Below are positions 1 to 11,600 of a stretch of DNA of 64,000 nucleotides, piece by piece; position 1 is the stretch's first letter, and the number at the start of each line of letters is the position of its first letter. The position numbers and the translations under genes were made by a program. Origin of the DNA: Actinostola sp. cb2023. Lineage: Eukaryota; Cnidaria; Anthozoa; Actiniaria; Actinostolidae. Location of the stretch: positions 1 to 64,000 of the forward strand of contig JAUJYZ010001592.1 in assembly GCA_033675265.1 (NCBI GenBank), given 5' to 3'. The notes beneath the pieces were generated by a model. That model ran no database searches. It saw only the letters and a list, made by a program, of their open reading frames with translations, and was not told the origin of the DNA.

Positions 1-378
1 GAGTAGGTCAGTGATGAACCGATTTGGATGTTGCTAGGGGAATGGGAGAAAGGGACTAATGTGAAAAAAATCGATAACATTTCGAATTTTTGTAGCTTTT
101 CGAGCCTCCCCCGAAAATCGCCGTAGCCAAGGATTAGGAGTCAGTAGTTTCCAGCCTGCTTTCATTTACAGGGTAAGGGAGAAAAAAATTAAAAACGGCC
201 TAAAACGCAAAACTAACACATCAGGGCAAATAGAACAGTAAATTATCCAACGCTTGTGGTGAATTTGCCAGTCCCTTTATTGACAACGTAAGTAGCCCAT
301 TATAACTTTATTTTGTAACTTCTAACATACATTCTCCTACCAATTATTCCACAAGAATCACAGCTTGGGCTGCCTGTG
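1..378. mobile_element. Partial MITE with CACAGG...GCCC terminal repeat (left arm)
   Basis: The segment ends with GCTTGGGCTGCCTGTG at 363-378, the terminal inverted repeat of the family seen complete at 41866-42973. It also shares the internal motif around CAGGGTAAGGGAGAAAA. The 5' end lies outside the window. The mirror copy starts at 37970. Confidence 0.55.
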
Positions 379-1418
379 GTTTGGATGTTGTGGGATATAA
401 CGGGGGGCCGTTCATACTTGGACCATTTTGGATCGAATCTAATTTCGGATCGATCTGAGCTCAGTTTTCGAGCAGCATTCACACTATAAACATGGTATAA
501 AACGTAACAACACACACAGAACACACTCAGGTAGTCTAACCAAAACCGGATGCCCAAAAATACAAAAAAGGGGCCCCACATTAAAAACCGTATTTCAAAC
601 AAATATTGCGTTTTTATGCATCGGAGGAAAACTTCAGCAAAAAAAGGTATTTGATCGAAACCCAATGAAAGTCTATTATGGGGCGGTCAACAACAGGGAA
701 TACAGTTCTGAGATAATTCAACCAGAGTGGAGGGTAGTTTTGCTTTTAGAAATGAGGCATGAATACTCTACACAATAAGAGAGAACAGGTGTCGATCCAA
801 AGTTAAGATGTGCTGCATGACCTAGGATTTCAGGCAAAAGGAAAATAAACTTTCACATTCATCTTATCAAACTGATTGCATTAAACGGAACTGAATAAAT
901 GGTTACAAGTTCTGGATATCAGATGATAATACGACTGCTGCCCTGTGTTGTCTGTATGGAGATTCAGCTTGAGGCACATGGCGGACCAGCAATGGCACGT
1001 GCCAATAGAGCCATCGAGTCAATCTGGCCTTCATTTCTTTCTTGCTTTTAGGTTCAGCATCAAACTTTTCCAGCTGTGCCATGCAATAACAGATGAAAAA
1101 CTTGTCCGTTGCCTTTTCAAATGGTGTATTGGGTCAAAGCTCCGAACTCACGGGTTCCTCCTACTTCGAGTATTGTAAAGATGGTGTTGACTAAAACGTT
1201 ATTATTAACAGAAAATTTTTTTTAGTTGTATATTAAAAACAAGGTAAAAAACTCATTCAGTAACATAACAATATAAGTTGATATAAAGTCATTTGAAAAA
1301 CTTCCTGGCAGCCACGATATATCAATGAATCCCATAGCTCATATGAAAATCGCACGCTGATTGGCTGAGAAAAGCAAACCGGATAGAGAGGCAATTCAGC
1401 GTGGAATTCAACACTTTG

Positions 1419-1457
<39 letters not shown>

Positions 1458-1473
1458 AAAAAAAAAAAAAAAA
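1419..1473. repeat. Poly-A tract unique to the left arm
   Basis: A 55-nt A run with one C at 1457, followed by GGGGGGC. The mirrored place in the right arm (near 36975) has no such run. It could be a retroposed tail, microsatellite growth, or low-quality sequence near a contig end. Confidence 0.8.
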
Positions 1474-2305
1474 GGGGGGCGCTTGAGTCAACGATATATA
1501 GGGATCCCGCGCTGAAATGTGGTAATTCAAGTTCGATTTTCGGTCTGTGTTTCTCACCAAGAGAAACCAAATAAAAACTTTGACGATTGCTTACAAAAAG
1601 GGAACAAACAAAAACCATTTAAAGACAGAACTAATGAATTTTTGTTTTGCAAATGAGATTTAAAATCAAGACATTTGAAAAGCTGAATTCAAATGAAAAA
1701 ACAGGAAAGACAGCACTTTTGGATAGTTGTGGTCGCAAGACAACAACATTGAAAACAATTAACCAATCGTAAAGGTGCAGTAAGTAATAGATGATCTTCA
1801 CACATTTAGTAACCGCGCATCTTCGTGCGCACAGAGCGAGGCTGATTAGGCAACAAAAAACAAACAACTTGATACCGGCGATACGGCCATCTTTTGGTCC
1901 ACTATAAAATATTTCTTCAGCTTTTCCCAATTTTTTATTAGAGTTTTTCCAATCAACAAATTTCATAAATAGTCAAAAAGATGTATTATCATAATATACT
2001 ATATGGGTCTAATTTGCTTCAATTTTTCAAAGATTTTACGCAATATTTTCACTTCTCGTCGGCTTCACACGTGCACTGTCAAATTAATGGGCCGAGAAAC
2101 GTTCGATTAAATAATCAGCTTGTTGCTACGCCTTTACAAAGATGTATCCAGTTCAAAAAGTGACTGTATGAAAGGTATATAGAAGATTTTTATTTTTTTC
2201 TGATATGACTGTATACATGTATGTATGCTTATGTACTAAATGATTACACCCTAAAGCTACAATCAAATTAAATATTTTATAAGCTTATGTTCAATCAATC
2301 TTTAG

Positions 2306-2731
2306 GGGATTATTGGAAGAACACCTCCATGATGCAGTGGACAAAATCTATACTTGATGCACCGACATTTACTATTAAAGAACTAGAGACATTCTTTCAA
2401 GCATCAGGAAAGACTGGGAAAACCCACCAGAGGGCAGAAAACCTTTTTTGACCATGGCAGAATGTATGAGCCGGTAGCTTTGGAGAAATACAAATTATGT
2501 ATGTCAGAAGAAAATCGAAACACAGGAGTATATCCTTGTGGACTTGTCTTAAACCCTAACACCTGCTGGCTAGGTTGCTCACCTGATTCCAAAGTGGTGT
2601 TTGGAGATTTATGTGGTATTGTAGAATGTAAATGCCCTGAACAATATAAGTTCTGTAATATTTTTGATATTGCCAATGACTCAAGTAATGCAAGTAATGT
2701 ATGGATCAATTTGGGACTACAAATTCCCTGA
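2306..2731 (+). pseudogene. YqaJ-nuclease gene remnant (left arm)
   Basis: Mirror of the right-arm pseudogene. The exon beginning at 2306 after CTTTAG (YWKNTSMMQWTKSIL) hits a stop near 2450. The shifted frame 2462-2731 keeps the YqaJ motifs (LGCSPDS, IVECKCPEQYK). The first two exons are largely deleted here: the sequence jumps from the exon 1 start region (about 2090-2135) straight to the exon 2 end (about 2145-2172). Non-functional. Confidence 0.6.
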
Positions 2732-4477
2732 CCCTGGACCGCCAGAAATAACAAATTCCCCGCCTCAGGGCAACGGAAAAGTAACCAACAATTGAATATA
2801 TTAAAGGCATGTTTAATAATATAGCTAGACACCTTTTGGAAATAATTATTGACCATAACAGTAGAGATAAGAAGTCACCTGTGCTAAAACACTGCCTTTT
2901 TTTTCAAAGAAAGCCTTTAACTTTGCAAGACCTTGTTTTTCAAGCCAGTCGGCTACAAAAGTAGTCTCTTTACCGGCAAATTACATTATTATGAATTACT
3001 TACTCCTCCATATTGATTATACGCTTGGCCAAGTTATCACCACCCCCCACCCCGGGGTAACACGTCAGTTGCACAAAATCCCCACCCCTGGGACACAGGT
3101 CCTTACAAATCCCTGGGGTATGCCGAGGGGGGGGGGGGGGGGGGGGGTGGTATCAGCTGGAATTGATTGATGCATAACACTTTTATGCTTTATGCTTTAT
3201 GTTCATGAAAACAAAGTGGAGCTACGTAAGACACATTCTACTTACTTCCAAATTATTCAATGCCAGTTGGCTTTGACAGGAGCTCAGTTTTGTGATTTGG
3301 CGGTTTATACATGTACTTTCTGTAGCATTGCTGTTATAAGAATTACTTTTGATGCCCAATTCTGGGAAAATGTAGTAGATGTGGTTGGGACAAGGTATTT
3401 TCAGTAATCTACCAAAGTTAGTACCGTACATCAATAAATGTTGTAAATATATTTTAATAAATAATATCAATATTTAAATAAAAAATATCCAATGAGATGC
3501 ATGATGTTTACTATATTGTAGATTAGAAGCAAACTGATGAAATTTGCTTTTACATGTTGTGAATCCTTTATTCAGGAATCAATTTGCCACCGTGCAGCAA
3601 AGTCTAATAACATTAATCTCAGAGGGATTATCCCTGAAATAAATTTATGATATTTTGTGAAGAACTTTATATTTTTAATTATTTACTGGACTGGTCTATA
3701 TTATGCACCAGTACATATGGATATCCAGACAATATCTGAACTAATTTGTATGGATTAAAAATGGATATAAATCATGCAGTCTTACCAAAATCTGCTGTAA
3801 GTTTGTGATTTAAAAAAATACAATGCATATTTGCTAGCTAAATCTCCATCAAAAAGTACTGGTACATGTGGCTGTACTATTTTGTAGCTCAAACTGTAAC
3901 CTAGCTCAAGCCCTGCTTACTTACTATATATCTGTAAATACTCAGTAATAATATTGATGGAAATTTACTCCTTTCTGCTCTGTGAAGTAGTAAAATACAA
4001 GATGACCTTGCATTACATGTACAATGTCAACAATAATTTTTTGTGTGAGAAGTTACCCTGTTGGAGTCTCTTTTTCATACCAGGTATGACCCTTGGCGTA
4101 ACTCTTTATTATATTTTTATAGTCAATCATAGGGAGTACCCAGGCCCCGGTTGCACGAAGGGTGAATAAGGATTTATCCTTGGACTGATAGTTCAGCATT
4201 ACATATCCACCCTTCCTGCAACCTAGGCACCAAATAATTCAATTTTAACTGGCTGTGAAGATGACTTTTCCCCGCTGTCTTGAACTATGTATACTTTTAA
4301 AAGCCAACTTCTGAACTGATAAATATTCATGCAGCCTTGTACAGGTGTTAAAGCCAGATGCCTGCTTGTTAAGAACCCCCTTCATAATATTGAACATTAT
4401 TTCCCAGTTCATTAGTTCTTAACCTACCGCAATCATGTAGCTGACTTGCTAATATACTGTTTGAACCTCATTCCTTA

Positions 4478-4815
4478 TTACACAGAAATTATAGGATCTT
4501 GAAACATTACAAGAAAACTACATATTGTAAATATCTGATTAGCTGAGCCATGCATTGTAATTGGAATAGACCTATCAAAAATTGCAAACTTTTTTATTCT
4601 ACTAATCCCATTCTCAGAATACGAAACACGCGTGCTGTACCTTTCAACGTGTTTTCTTTGCGATGCAATCCTTTGATTAATAATTACTTGATCAGTAGTA
4701 AACTGCATTCTGTCCTCTAGGAAAATAGGTATGTTGAGCTTTACACCAAGTGGGCCCAGTAAATTAATTAAGGTTCTCTTATTTGAAAACCTTTATCAGC
4801 CATCAAATCATCACC
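4478..4815 (-). pseudogene. DDE_Tnp_4 transposase C-terminal relic (left arm)
   Basis: Mirror of 33294-33631 with an identical translation over the RIASQRKHVER...RIKKFAIFDRS part (4478-4708) and the same upstream frameshift. Both arms share the same inactivating changes, so the decay happened before the inverted duplication. Confidence 0.65.
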
Positions 4816-5277
4816 TGGATTCCAAAACTTCCAGAACGATATTATAACATTTCAGCTCACCTCGGGCTCGGACTTGATCTGTGGAAATTTCCTCTTTTAC
4901 ATACTTCAGTGTTTCAGCTGTTATGGATCATCTATCTTTTTTCACATCATTTCACGTAGCTTTTGACCTTTTTTCAAACTTTTGCCGGCGAGGACGTTGT
5001 AAGACGGGACGAGGACGTTGTAAAAAGGATTGCCTGACATTTTTGTCGCTTTTACACATATCTTTCTCAGTACATACATCCATGATGTGTACGTAAACAA
5101 TCACAAATCTCGGATGAATGAAAAGCTGATGAAAATGTAGTAAAAACGCCAAAAACTTTCACTAGAAGAGTTTCAATGTACTCGCTCGACAGATCACGTG
5201 TGTTTGTTTGTTTGCATAATAAGCCTCGCTCTAGTGCGCACGAGAGGCGCGGTTACTAAATTTGTGAGATCATCTAT

Positions 5278-5599
5278 ACGGGCAACAAAATCGTGCAACT
5301 TGTCGCGCAACATTTACAGATTGTTGCGTTGCAAGTTGCAGAGCAATGTTTCTCGTATTACCATCGTTCGTGCAACTTGTCGCGCAACAAATTAAATTTT
5401 CGGTCATTTGTTGCAGGTTGCAAAACTTTGTTGCATGAAGTAGAAAGAGCTTCTACTTTGTGCAACAAAGTTTTGCAACCTGCAACACGAAAATGTGTTG
5501 CGCGACAACTTGCGCGAACGATGGTAATACGAGAAACATTGCTTTGCAACTTGCAACGCAACAATGTTGCGCGACAAGTTGCACGATTTTGTTGCCCGT
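5278..5599. mobile_element. Foldback MITE nested in the transposon's terminal repeat (left arm)
   Basis: A 322-bp near-palindrome from ACGGGCAACAAAATCGTGCA to its complement ending GTTGCCCGT, turning around 5440 (GTAGAAAGAGCTTCTAC). It sits inside the TIR of the 1773-5611 element. The opposite TIR reads ATCTATTACTGCACC at the equivalent point and so serves as an empty site. The comparison gives a 2-bp AT duplication. Short ORFs here are products of the palindrome. Confidence 0.8.
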
Positions 5600-5774
5600 A
5601 TTACCGCACCTTAAAACGTATACCTTGCAAGCTAAAATTAATAATCTTCTGAATGAATGATACTCCAGATCGATGCACTGATAATTATTGAAATTTCTCA
5701 GCGAGATAATAATTTATTTATTTACAAAACTTTCACCTAAGTTTAAGAAAGAGACCACGAAGTACAAGTCATGA

Positions 5775-6150
5775 CAGTTTTTCGTGCAACTCGTCTCGCG
5801 AAAAAAATTGTTGCAGGTTGCAGGCCACCATGTCACACGTACAATTTTCGTTAGCAACTTGTCTTGTGTTTTGGTCTGTTTTTATTATGTTGTAAGTTCT
5901 CCCTTTCTCAGTGATCGACTCGTTCGCTCTAGTTGTGGCGCGAGACAAGTTGCATGGACCCATGTTACACGCAAATTTTTGAAAAAATTGTTGCAGAAAG
6001 TAGAAGCTAGTTCTACTTTTCGTGCAACAAAAAAAACGAAAAAAACTAGTCGCGCAGGGGATGTTACACGTAAAAAACGCTCTTGCAACCTGCAACAATT
6101 TTTTTCGCGTTGCACGAAAAAAACGTTACGTGTAACAGCGCCTTAACCGG
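5775..6150. repeat. Foldback MITE cluster of GTTGCAGGTTGCA words (left arm)
   Basis: Imperfect palindromic sequence. GTGCAACTCGTCTCGCGAAA near 5785 faces GCGTTGCACGAAA near 6105, with an inner pair of AGTAGAAGCTAGTTCTACTT at about 5999-6018. The termini read TTACACG/CGTGTAA. It is related to but distinct from the MITE at 5278. No coding role. Confidence 0.55.
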
Positions 6151-6690
6151 CTCCAGCAACAACTACAATCTGATAGAAGCCAATAGATAAACAACAACAA
6201 TAGTCCAATTTAATACAGAATTTTATACACCTTTAATACAGAATTTTATACACAAAATCTGTACCTGTAATATGGCCAAAATCATACAAAACTGCAAATT
6301 ATCCAGTTGGCTTTGCTTGTCGCTCGGCTGCCGGCTTTGACTTGTTCAGTTGTTGTAGTTGTGCATGTACTGGATGTAGCTTCACAATTACTGAATCAGA
6401 GCGATTACCTCTGGCTCTGTTTATCGATAAATATGTATTTGTCTGAAATCTTTTGTCGCTGAGAATCATTAGCATTCAAGGAACGTAGTTAACAAATCCA
6501 TCAATGTCGACGTCCTGTGAAAATTTGAACTGTTCAGCTTCTCATTCAAGCGGCAGCTCTCTGATCGGATTGAAAGACAGCAAAAAACGTCAGTTGAGAA
6601 AATTTGAACGATTTCGCGACTTGTGCGATATCGCCTTTTCTCGTGAATTCAACGCGTGGAATTCCCTCGTCATCCAATGAATTTACCTAT

Positions 6691-6900
6691 AATATCAATA
6701 TATAGGGTGCATTATGGGTAATTAAATAATACTATTTTGAGTTTCCTAACTTATTAAATGAAGCAAAATACAAACGTAAGACTAAAATAAACATTATACT
6801 AATTATTTCTACCAACTTTGCTGGCGTTAACCCGCTTTAAGGGGAATTTTCGATTATTTAATTACCCATAATGCAACCGATATATTGATATATTGATATT
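6691..6900. mobile_element. Small MITE, left arm
   Basis: A 210-bp element with termini AATATCAATATAT...GCATTATGGGTAATTAAATA and their inverse near 6850-6900. The interior is AT-rich. Nothing coding. Confidence 0.65.
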
Positions 6901-7034
6901 TCTTAGCGGCCAGAATTTTTGCAAATGACTGTACAAAAAAATATCTATATTTATATATGCATACTATTTACATGATTGCCGTGTGGAAGTCTGATCATGA
7001 TGTTCAGAGTGTCTGATTTATTTCAATTTCCCTT

Positions 7035-7250
7035 TTAGAATTGCCCAATGGAGTCCAGGTATCTTATCCATGATGGTAGGTTGTTCCATATTTGAGCCCC
7101 GCTGTAGCTAAAACTACGTTTTAGATACTTTGTGTGATGCTTGGGCATTGCAAGTTTTCTGTCAGAATTTCTAAGATTATATTCTGTGCTACAAGGAATG
7201 AACATATCGTGTAGGTACGTTTGGATTAGTTGGTGGAGGGAGTTCAACAT
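7035..7250 (-). pseudogene. Non-LTR retrotransposon (LINE) RT C-terminal fragment, left arm
   Basis: A 71-codon frame with YNLRNSDRKLAMPKHHTKYL, then RSFSYSGAQIWNNLP. This YNLRN...RSFSY-GA-xWNxLP block is the conserved C-terminal end of CR1/L2/jockey-type LINE reverse transcriptases. Only the last part of the protein is present, with a stop after GQF, so it is a 5'-truncated dead insertion. It lies antisense to the receptor gene's orientation only in the sense that both are on the minus strand, downstream of the tail exon. Confidence 0.8.
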
Positions 7251-7557
7251 CAGCTTGAAGCATGCAGTAATGAATTGGTCATATTTTTAACATAAGCTTA
7301 GGGAAGAAAACACAAATATTGTGGACGTTAGATATCCCGGCGTTGAAGGTGGTCGTCGGCAAGTACGACCACTCCCGTCCCTGGCTTCCTCCATGGGTTC
7401 GTCCCCATCCTCCCCATCCTCCCCTCCCACCATCCCGTACTCGCGCTCGGGTTTGATATATCACATGCATGTTATTTGGTTATATGCTCTTGGTTTGTTC
7501 ATCGGTTCTTTTGAAAGCTGTCAGTAGTATAGTAGAGATGGAATTATCCTAGTTTTT

Positions 7558-7690
7558 ATTCGGTGGAGGGAGACGTTATATTTGGTGGATAACATTCGGT
7601 GGACCCTTCGGTGGATGACGTCATATTCGGTGGACGATGACGTCATCAGATTCGGTGCAAATTCGGTAGAAGCTTCGGTGGATGACAGAG
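7558..7690. repeat. TTCGGTGGA repeats with CRE-like TGACGTCA words, left arm
   Basis: At least six irregular copies of TTCGGTGGA (or TTCGGTAGA/TTCGGTGCA) spaced 10-25 bp. Two perfect TGACGTCA palindromes and near copies lie between them. TGACGTCA is the known CREB/ATF consensus. The cluster lies downstream of copy A's tail exon. Whether it regulates anything is unknown. Confidence 0.6.
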
Positions 7691-8194
7691 ATTAGATTAG
7701 AGAGTGCAAGAAACTGAGCCTTTTTTTCTTTCAAAGGATTTTATTGATTGAACCTTCATAATTTACAACCAATTTCTCTTTAATCACAAAGTAGCACATC
7801 AAAAATGTTGTTGGAATGTATAAGGGTTCGCTTTGGTTTCTTTTGGAACATCTAATTTGTGAAATAGTTTATTCAATAAAAAATCCGTTGGTGAATGGCT
7901 GCCCCCTGTTCTTTTTCCCTTCTCATACAATATTTTAATATTTACAAATATTCATACACATCTAGTCTATCGCTTAATGAAAGTGTTTGCAAATGCCTCC
8001 TGTTCGAGTTTTCAATACTTTTCTTAATTGGTTGTGATATATTTGGTAAACAATTTCTGTTTCTTGTTGCTGTGCTGGTGATGTTTTACTTGTGGCATAA
8101 GGAGTTTTGCTGTTCTCGTTAAAACAGCTAAAGCATTTTTTTTGTCCAGCAACATTTATCAGTTAGCTCAGTAGTATACAGTGTAAAGCCCTCC

Positions 8195-8400
8195 GTGTGT
8201 GTAGGGCTAGATTGAAAGTGTGGCCATTACGTAAATACGTATTGTTTACTTTGGAATAAGCCATCTATACGCTTTGAGACTCAGTATGACGGTTACGTAA
8301 CGTTCATTACTTATGGCTACGTAAAGACGTATTGTTTACGTTGGAATAAGTCTATACGTTTTGATACTCAGTATGACGGTTACGTAACGGTTGATACGTA
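8195..8400. repeat. Tandem duplication of the gene end and start of 3' UTR, copy A
   Basis: A segment of about 90-100 bp covering the last coding bases, stop and first UTR bases of the tail exon is repeated just downstream. Both copies contain TATGACGGTTACGTAACG and ATTGTTTAC(T/G)TTGGAATAAG. Several TACGTA palindromes result. Confidence 0.75.
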
Positions 8401-8699
8401 TTTGGTTCACTATTGCTGACGTCCATTTGTTTTGAACGAAGAGGTTCGTACATTCCTGTTGGATCACCGTGTTGTGATGTTTTGGTCGCTGGGTCGAGCT
8501 GTTGATAATGACCAGGATCTTGATTGGTCTGTCTGTTGTCTGGATTTCCTGGTATTTCATACTGACATGACGTGTTTGGTGTGTGTGGCTGGACATGAGA
8601 AGGTTGAACAGATTCGTACTCAACACTTGGTTGGCTTGATGGTGGTACATGTAATGCTGCACTAGACGAAGGTGACGTTGTAACCATCTCAACTACGTT
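8352..8699 (-). CDS. Copy A terminal exon: tyrosine-rich cytoplasmic tail
   Basis: 116 codons including the stop, starting with NVVEMVTTSPSSS after a TTTACAG acceptor. Tyr motifs are YESV, YEIP, YQQL, YEPL, YQPL and YQNV, plus YDNV across the microexon junction. YxNV fits the Grb2-type SH2 preference and YxxL is ITAM/ITIM-like. YQPL and YQNV are six residues apart, near the ITAM spacing, but the last position is Val. The tail is otherwise Ser/Thr/Pro/Gln-rich and probably disordered. Confidence 0.82.
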   Translation of the reverse strand, partial: NVVEMVTTSPSSSAALHVPPSSQPSVEYESVQPSHVQPHTPNTSCQYEIPGNPDNRQTNQDPGHYQQLDPATKTSQHGDPTGMYEPLRSKQMDVSNSEPNTYQPLRNRHTEYQNV

Positions 8700-11600
8700 C
8701 TGTAAATCATTAACATCATTTTATTATATGAATTTTTTCTCGTTTTGAAAATTAGAGAAAAAATATGCTCTCGTCGGTATGTGCTGTTCCCCTTGGGATT
8801 CTATAAAGGTATTTAAGGGTCGTTTGTTTAAGGGTGTGTGTCCTCTTGGTGCTCTCTTCTGGAGACTGAACGTCTTAAATTTTGATGGACTCTTTGATGT
8901 TTGATTGTTTACAATTTTGTTTTGTTCTCTTTGTTTCAGTGTTTTCCAAGGAATGCAATTTTTTGCTGAATGGTTGGGACGATCTGTGCCCTGTTTCCAA
9001 ATTGGTAACTTTTGTATCTTCAGAGAGAGATAAATTGTAATTGACCGTTTAAAGGGTCGTGTTGTGCCCATTTATATTAAATTAAATTGGAATATGGTAT
9101 TCCTGTTAACGTTAAGTAAAATTGGGACGTGATGTGCCCGTAGGGACGCGATGTGCCCATAAAATTGCAGTGATATTGGGACGTGATGTGCCCGTTAATG
9201 TTATGTAATGTTTGGGACGTGATGTGTCCGTAGGGACGTGATGTGCCCATAAATTGCAGTGATATTGGGACGTGATGTGCCCGTTAATGTTATGTAATAA
9301 TTGGGACGTGATGTGCCCGTAGGGACGTGATGTGCCTATAAATTGCAGTGATATTGGGACGTGATGTGCCCGCAAATATTATCGTAGGATTGGGACGGTA
9401 TGTGCCCGTAAACTTGAAGTAAAATGGGATTGAAGTGCCAATAAACCTTTTTGAATGTTAAATTCCCCTTCCTTGTAGTTGACTTCGTTGCCCTTGCTCC
9501 TCAATAGGAGGGATTTTTATTTTATTTTATTTTATTTCAATTTATTTTTTCCATACTGAATCTTTGTGATTAGCGTGTTAATGTTGTTGCAAGTTTTTGT
9601 GTTTTTCAGATGTGTTTCAGTCTTGTATGTGGCAGGAAGGAGTTCAGCGCTGCAATTCCAGATCATCTTCAAGAGACAGCCAAACGCGTAAAAGAATCAG
9701 TTGTTGCCTCCAAGGCCAGCGGTACCGTGAGGACCTACTTATCAGGTTTCAAGCGTTGGAAGCGGTGGTGTAGTGTAAATCATGTTTGTGCGTTTCCAGC
9801 TAATCCATTTTTGGTGGCAGTTTATCTCCAATGTCTTATTCAAGGTGCTACGTCTGCCTCACCTATTCTTAATGCAGTCTACAGCATCGACTGGGCGCTG
9901 CAGTTGGGAGGCCTTTCGAAGATTTCTTCCCATCCTCTAGTCTCGTCTATGTGCTCTGCCTCTCAAAGAATTTTGGGAAGACCAAAACTCAAAAACGAAC
10001 CTATTACAGCAGAGATGCTGAAGATGTTGGTTGAGTCAAAAACCAAAGATAAGTGTCCTTCCTTGATTGATTTAAGAACTGTAGCCTTGTGTTTAATAGG
10101 TTACGCGGGATTTTTTCGTTTCAGTGATTTGGTTAAAATTAGGGCATGTGACGTGAAGTTTTCCTCTTCTTTTTGTAGAATTTTCGTCGAATCGTCCAAG
10201 ACAGACCAGCTGCGCGAAGGTGCATGGGTGACGATTGCTCGATCCGACCTGGTCACGTGCCCCGTTAAAACCTTGGAACTCTATATTGGCGCAGCTGATA
10301 TCAACTTGGATGATGATTTGCCTTTATTTCGAGCGATTTCTCCGCCTGCCTCGTCTTCCAAACTTCGCCAACAAAGCATCAGTTATACGAGAGTGAGGGA
10401 GCTTATCAGGGACGCCTTCAAAGACTTTACAGACGTTTCCACTATAGGAGTTCATAGTTTGAGAGCTGGTGGAGCCTCTGCTGCGGCGAATGCGGGTATT
10501 CCCGATAGACTTTTTAAGAGACACGGAAGATGGTCCAGCGAGAATGCCAAAGATGGCTATATTAAGGACAATTTAGACAATATGCTCTCTGTTTCGAGAG
10601 CTTTAGGGATTTAGTTTTCGACCGAGCCCAGCAGGTCGGAGAGTGAGGTCCATGGGGCTGGGGATTTTCCTCGTTGAATATCGTAACGAGCACGCAGAGG
10701 TTTTTCATCCTATGGATGCTCGTACTCACTCTCCTTTATTATAGTTATTATATATGACTTTTGTCTATGAGGCTCTTCCTAGACTGATTCTTCTAATAAA
10801 ATATCCGTGCAGTCTTCAGCGAGCACGCGACAAACAACATATGGTTGTTGGTTTTGTTTTGAGGTTGGAGGGTGCACGGGTTTTGATTGGGATAGTAAAT
10901 TAGACGAGTATGATTTTCTTGCGATCAACACTGGAATTTTGTAAAGAAAACAAGAACAACGACTATAAATGTATGTTTTAGTTTAACCAATCAACTTACA
11001 GGTACATACATACAATGATACTCACATCATAAACTGAATCGGTAGGAGTTTTCCTAATAAAAGAGAATTAATAAAATTAAGTCTAAACAAAGGAAAGCCA
11101 CATATTCAAAACAACATGTCGTGTGTAACATGGGCAGAGAGTTGTATGTGATTATAATACAGTACTGATGGATAAGAGCGAGCAGCCATTTTGTTAGCTT
11201 GTTTTGTTTTCAATAGATTGTGTTAACGATTCACAAAAGCCTCTCCAACATGGCAAGAACAAGAGTCACGTGGCTCATCTCCCACAATGCACTTCTTTGT
11301 ATTATTATTAGTTATTGTTAACGCGTTTTGACGTCATCTATGCATGTGTTTTGACCAAAGTGATGCACGGCCAAGTTATTTGAAATCAAAGTTACCTGGA
11401 CTGTGACTTTGTTCTTTTCACGTTTCTCCAAATGTACAACACCAGCTGCAGTATGTTGAATAGTAAAGACACTGCGAGGAAAGTTGAGCCCACACCAACT
11501 ACCGTAGCACCTGATAGGAACAGAACGGTACATCTATATCTGGTTATCTGTCAATGTGTTGGATTATCCCGCTAAACATGAGTGTCTTCTGCCATTTGTT

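Larger units (their letters stand above)
1773..5611. mobile_element. PIF/Harbinger- or ISL2EU-like DNA transposon, left-arm copy
   Basis: Terminal inverted repeats begin AGGTGC(A/G)GTAATAGATGATC and continue for about 80 bp (about 1773-1850 and about 5208-5611, the second split by a nested MITE). The element is flanked by TAA at 1770-1772 and 5612-5614, a 3-bp target duplication typical of PIF/Harbinger. Inside are a decayed YqaJ-nuclease gene (plus strand) and a DDE transposase relic (minus strand), in convergent order. This copy lacks about 405 bp of the nuclease gene's 5' exons. It occupies the exact mirror position of the right-arm copy, so the insertion predates the inverted duplication. 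Confidence 0.75.

Noticed and set aside
5293..5652. Cys-rich 119-codon frame
   Set aside because: Translation of a foldback MITE; the complementary strand is equally open.
8432..8665. Plus-strand 77-codon frame opposite the tail exon
   Set aside because: Antisense shadow of the spliced tail exon of copy A.
9112..9375. Minus-strand frame rich in HITSQ and GTSRP
   Set aside because: Translation of the 90-bp GGGACGTGATGTGCCC minisatellite.
11318..11533. Mirror of that frame in the left arm
   Set aside because: Same reason; a shadow of the TM exon of copy A.
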